NCBI GenBank assembly: GCA_003483745.1
Contig: DMYD01000021.1
Span: 1 to 8,278, forward strand
Source of the DNA: Roseburia sp.
GTDB lineage: Bacteria; Bacillota; Clostridia; Lachnospirales; Lachnospiraceae
Length of the DNA stretch: 8,278 nucleotides
Direction of reading: 5' to 3'
Of the stretch, positions 6,464 through 8,278 are shown in pieces. How positions within the stretch are numbered: position 1 is the stretch's first letter; each line of letters begins with the position of its first letter. Both the position numbers and the translations under genes were made by a program. The notes beneath the pieces were generated by a model, which saw nothing but the letters and a program-made list of their open reading frames with translations, was not told the origin of the DNA and did no database searches.

Positions 6464-6492
6464 TTGTATAATTCTTCCATGTCTGATATGAT
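6464..6492 (+). promoter_or_regulatory. Candidate promoter for the VanW-domain gene
   Basis: TTGTAT (6464-6469), 17 bases, then TATGAT (6487-6492). A perfect TATAAT (6467-6472) overlaps it but lacks any -35. Transcripts would carry a short hairpin in the leader, GTACC (6508-6512) with GGTAC (6521-6525), just before the GGGAGG at 6532-6537. No terminator is visible after the preceding gene. Confidence 0.4.
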
Positions 6493-6542
6493 GATGCAAT
6501 AACTATAGTACCAGATATAAGGTACAATCGCGGGAGGATACC

Positions 6543-7424
6543 ATGATAAAAAGAAAATATTGGACGAAAAAAGTACTGCCGGTTATGATGTGTGCAGCGC
6601 TTTTGATGACGAACCCGGTGTCTGCCGAAGCAGCAACAGCGGCAGAGCGCAATGCATATCAGGCAGTTTTCGATGCAGATTATTACCGCAGTGCATATCC
6701 GGATGTGGCAGCAGCATTTGGAAATAACAAAGCAGCACTCTTTAACCACTTTGTAAATTATGGAGTAAAGGAAGGAAGAAGCGGTTCTGCAGATTTCAAT
6801 CCGCAGGCATACCGGGCAAAATACGCAGATCTGCAGCAAGCGTTTGGTGATGACATGGCAGCATATTGCCGTCACTATGTTTCCTACGGAAAGGCAGAGG
6901 GAAGAGACGGAGGCGGAACAGGAAGCGCATCCGCTGCTACTGTTACTGATGCAGCTACAACGGATACTGCCACGGTACAGGGCAATGTGATCGGTACCTG
7001 TACAACAGAATATGATGCGACAGTTCCGAGAGCTGTTAACGTAGAGCTGGCAGCAGCCCGGATCAACGGTGTTGTGGTACAGCCGGGACAATCTTTTTCC
7101 TTTAGTTCCTCTATTTTGCCACGTACAGCGGCAAACGGATATGTGGTTGCACCAATCTATATCAGCGGAACGGTTGGAACCGGAATCGGCGGAGGTGTGT
7201 GCCAGGTATCATCGACACTTTACGCAGCAATGCTGCACGCAGGTCTTCCGGCAACACAGCGCTATCCACACTCCCTTCCTGTAACATATCTTCCGGCAGG
7301 ATATGATGCAGCAATCGCAGGAACGAGCAAAGACCTTAAGTTTACCAATACATTTTCACAGCCGCTTCTGATTCAAGCATCTGCATCGGGCGGTACCCTG
7401 ACAGTAACACTGACATTACAATAG
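6543..7424 (+). CDS. Secreted VanW-domain protein with N-terminal repeats
   Basis: A 293-residue exported protein. Residues 1-30 form a signal peptide (basic start, hydrophobic core, likely cleavage after A28 or A30). Two repeats of 37 residues follow at a 42-residue period (F43-R79 and F85-R121), sharing the pattern F...Y...Y.D...AFG......HYV.YG..EGR. A Ser/Thr/Ala/Gly-rich linker (122-147) leads into a VanW-like domain (about 148-293). Its hallmarks are PGQSFSF (181-187), GIGGGVCQVSSTLYAA (214-229, with conserved C220), RYPHSLPVTY (240-249) and the D255 region. VanW occurs in vanB-type glycopeptide-resistance clusters and in many unrelated secreted proteins, and its activity is not established, so this gene alone says nothing about vancomycin resistance. 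The repeats probably bind cell wall or polysaccharide, by analogy only. No cell-wall anchor motif is visible at the C-terminus. GGGAGG (6532-6537) supports the start. surE follows 12 bases after the stop. Confidence 0.88.
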   Translation: MIKRKYWTKKVLPVMMCAALLMTNPVSAEAATAAERNAYQAVFDADYYRSAYPDVAAAFGNNKAALFNHFVNYGVKEGRSGSADFNPQAYRAKYADLQQAFGDDMAAYCRHYVSYGKAEGRDGGGTGSASAATVTDAATTDTATVQGNVIGTCTTEYDATVPRAVNVELAAARINGVVVQPGQSFSFSSSILPRTAANGYVVAPIYISGTVGTGIGGGVCQVSSTLYAAMLHAGLPATQRYPHSLPVTYLPAGYDAAIAGTSKDLKFTNTFSQPLLIQASASGGTLTVTLTLQ

Positions 7425-7436
7425 ATAAGAGAATTT

Positions 7437-8150
7437 ATGCGGATTTTAGTAGTAAACGATGATGGAATTAAAGCACCGGGCATAAAGAGTCTTGTGCAGA
7501 TGGCAGCAGGACTTGGCGAAGTATGGGTGGTGGCTCCGGCAGCACAGTGCAGTGCCATGTCACACCGGATCACTGTGCGTGGCGATTTAGAGGTAAAACC
7601 GTATGATTTTCCGACCACAGGTGTGACGGCGTACAGTGTGGGGGGAACCCCGGCAGACTGTGTGAAAGTGGCACTTGGATGTCTGATGACAGAAAAACCG
7701 GATATCGTATTTTCCGGGATCAATGCAGGCTATAACGTTGGACGGGATATCTTATATTCCGGTACGATCGGAGCGGCGATGGAGGCTCTCTGTGGAGGTG
7801 TTCCGGCAATCGCATTCTCTGTTGCAGAGGAAGATGAGTGTGAGGTTTTGGATGCATATTTAGAACCGGTTGCAAAAGAACTGATCTCCAAAACATTACC
7901 GCAAAATGAGATCTGGAACGTCAATTTCCCGGGATGCACTTTAGAGGAATACAAAGGAATCCTGTGGGATCGTATCCCGGATCAGAACCAGTATTACCGG
8001 GATAACTACAAGAGAACGGACAGACCGGACGGAAGCTGTATTTTTTCAGCGGCAGGGCTGCCGGAAACGGAAGCAGCGGATGGAACGGATGCGGGAGCGG
8101 TTCTTTCGAATTACATATCAGTTGGAACGATTAAGAACATGATGATTTAA
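7437..8150 (+). CDS. surE: 5'/3'-nucleotidase SurE
   Basis: A 237-residue SurE-family phosphatase that removes phosphate from nucleoside monophosphates and is a general housekeeping/stationary-phase protein. The metal-binding set is complete: D8 and D9 in VVNDDG, S39 in APAAQCSAMSH, and N96 in FSGINAGYNVG, which continues into YSGTIGAAMEA. Further family segments are SVGGTPADCVKVAL (67-80) and WNVNFPG. The length is slightly below the 245-260 usual for the family; the end (TDAGAVLSNYISVGTI) corresponds to the normal C-terminal TD...GYVSITP region, so the gene appears intact. It starts 12 bases after the VanW-domain gene with only a weak, AGAG-like ribosome binding site, so it may be translationally coupled. 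No strong terminator is visible afterward. Confidence 0.93.
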   Translation: MRILVVNDDGIKAPGIKSLVQMAAGLGEVWVVAPAAQCSAMSHRITVRGDLEVKPYDFPTTGVTAYSVGGTPADCVKVALGCLMTEKPDIVFSGINAGYNVGRDILYSGTIGAAMEALCGGVPAIAFSVAEEDECEVLDAYLEPVAKELISKTLPQNEIWNVNFPGCTLEEYKGILWDRIPDQNQYYRDNYKRTDRPDGSCIFSAAGLPETEAADGTDAGAVLSNYISVGTIKNMMI

Positions 8151-8190
8151 AAAGACGCTGTTTGTTGCAGGCATTAAAATACGAGTATCC

Positions 8191-8262
8191 CGCCAAATGA
8201 TGGTTTGTTTATGAAATAAATCGCCCGTCCAAATGGTGAGTCGTAGGTTTGTGAATGGCATC
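8191..8262 (+). repeat. Intergenic repeat-like block, copy B (related to 1-73)
   Basis: The core 8194-8209 (CAAATGATGGTTTGTT) matches the reverse complement of 55-70 at 15 of 16 bases, and similarity extends loosely to both sides. Inside the block a unit CCCG(T)CCAAATGRTG appears twice, at 8189-8202 and 8224-8238, about 35 bases apart and diverged. TTTGTTT (8204-8210) can pair with AAATAAA (8214-8220). On the minus strand a frame is open from the window edge to a stop at 8174-8176; its residues NKPSF echo NKPAF in frame 1 at the window start, as expected if the two blocks are homologous. Whether it encodes protein is unknown. Confidence 0.4.
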
Positions 8263-8278
8263 TTGCGCAAAGCCGGAG

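Noticed and set aside
6411..7091. 226-codon minus-strand open frame, cysteine-rich
   Set aside because: It lies opposite the VanW-domain gene and the end of the kinase-like gene; its Cys-rich composition comes from complementing GCA-rich alanine codons.
6543..7424. Glycopeptide-resistance gene (vanW)
   Set aside because: No vanH, vanX, ligase or two-component genes are nearby, and VanW domains are widespread in secreted proteins unrelated to resistance.
5833..8150. A pyrimidine salvage operon joining codA, the cytidylate kinase-like gene and surE
   Set aside because: The genes are separated by gaps and by a secreted VanW protein, and the kinase-like family has no proven CMP kinase role; the shared theme is not enough.

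Overview
The window reads as chromosomal DNA of a gut-type Firmicute, most likely a Lachnospiraceae relative. Support for this is the moderate GC content, strong GGAGG/AAAGG ribosome binding sites, a secreted VanW-domain protein carrying N-terminal repeats of a type I associate with that family, and a two-gene pair of a PucR regulator and a CodA-like deaminase. The genus is an inference from style, not a database match. All seven complete genes lie on the + strand.

Layout. Positions 1-181: an intergenic stretch with a repeat-like block (about 1-73) and an extended -10 promoter. 182-1444: an unassigned metal-dependent amidohydrolase. 1445-1729: a 285-base gap with a well-formed promoter followed by a perfect terminator hairpin. 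1730-2974: a CodA-type cytosine deaminase homologue. 2996-4162: a PucR-family regulator in the same operon. 4163-4398: a 236-base structured gap with a second promoter and a second strong terminator that stops only 23 bases before the next start codon. 4399-5754: an NhaC-family transporter. 5833-6453: a cytidylate kinase-like protein. 6543-7424: a secreted VanW-domain protein. 7437-8150: the nucleotidase SurE, 12 bases after VanW. 8151-8278: an intergenic tail with a repeat-like block resembling, in inverted orientation, the one at the window start.

How it may work together. Amidohydrolase, CodA-like deaminase, PucR regulator and NhaC-type transporter look like a small catabolic module for a nitrogenous ring compound. 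PucR would sense a ligand and the transporter would import the substrate or export a product. The substrate cannot be read from sequence: the CodA homologue keeps all metal ligands but differs from E. coli CodA at Asp314 and in another pocket segment.

The most interesting signal is regulatory. The promoters before codA and before the transporter gene share TTTATTGA, a 17-base spacer, TAAGAT and GTACA at the same offset. Each is followed by an intrinsic terminator lying upstream of the gene, so both genes seem to be expressed only when the terminator is bypassed. I found no match to a riboswitch class I know. The downstream genes (kinase-like, VanW, SurE) look like separate, ordinary units.
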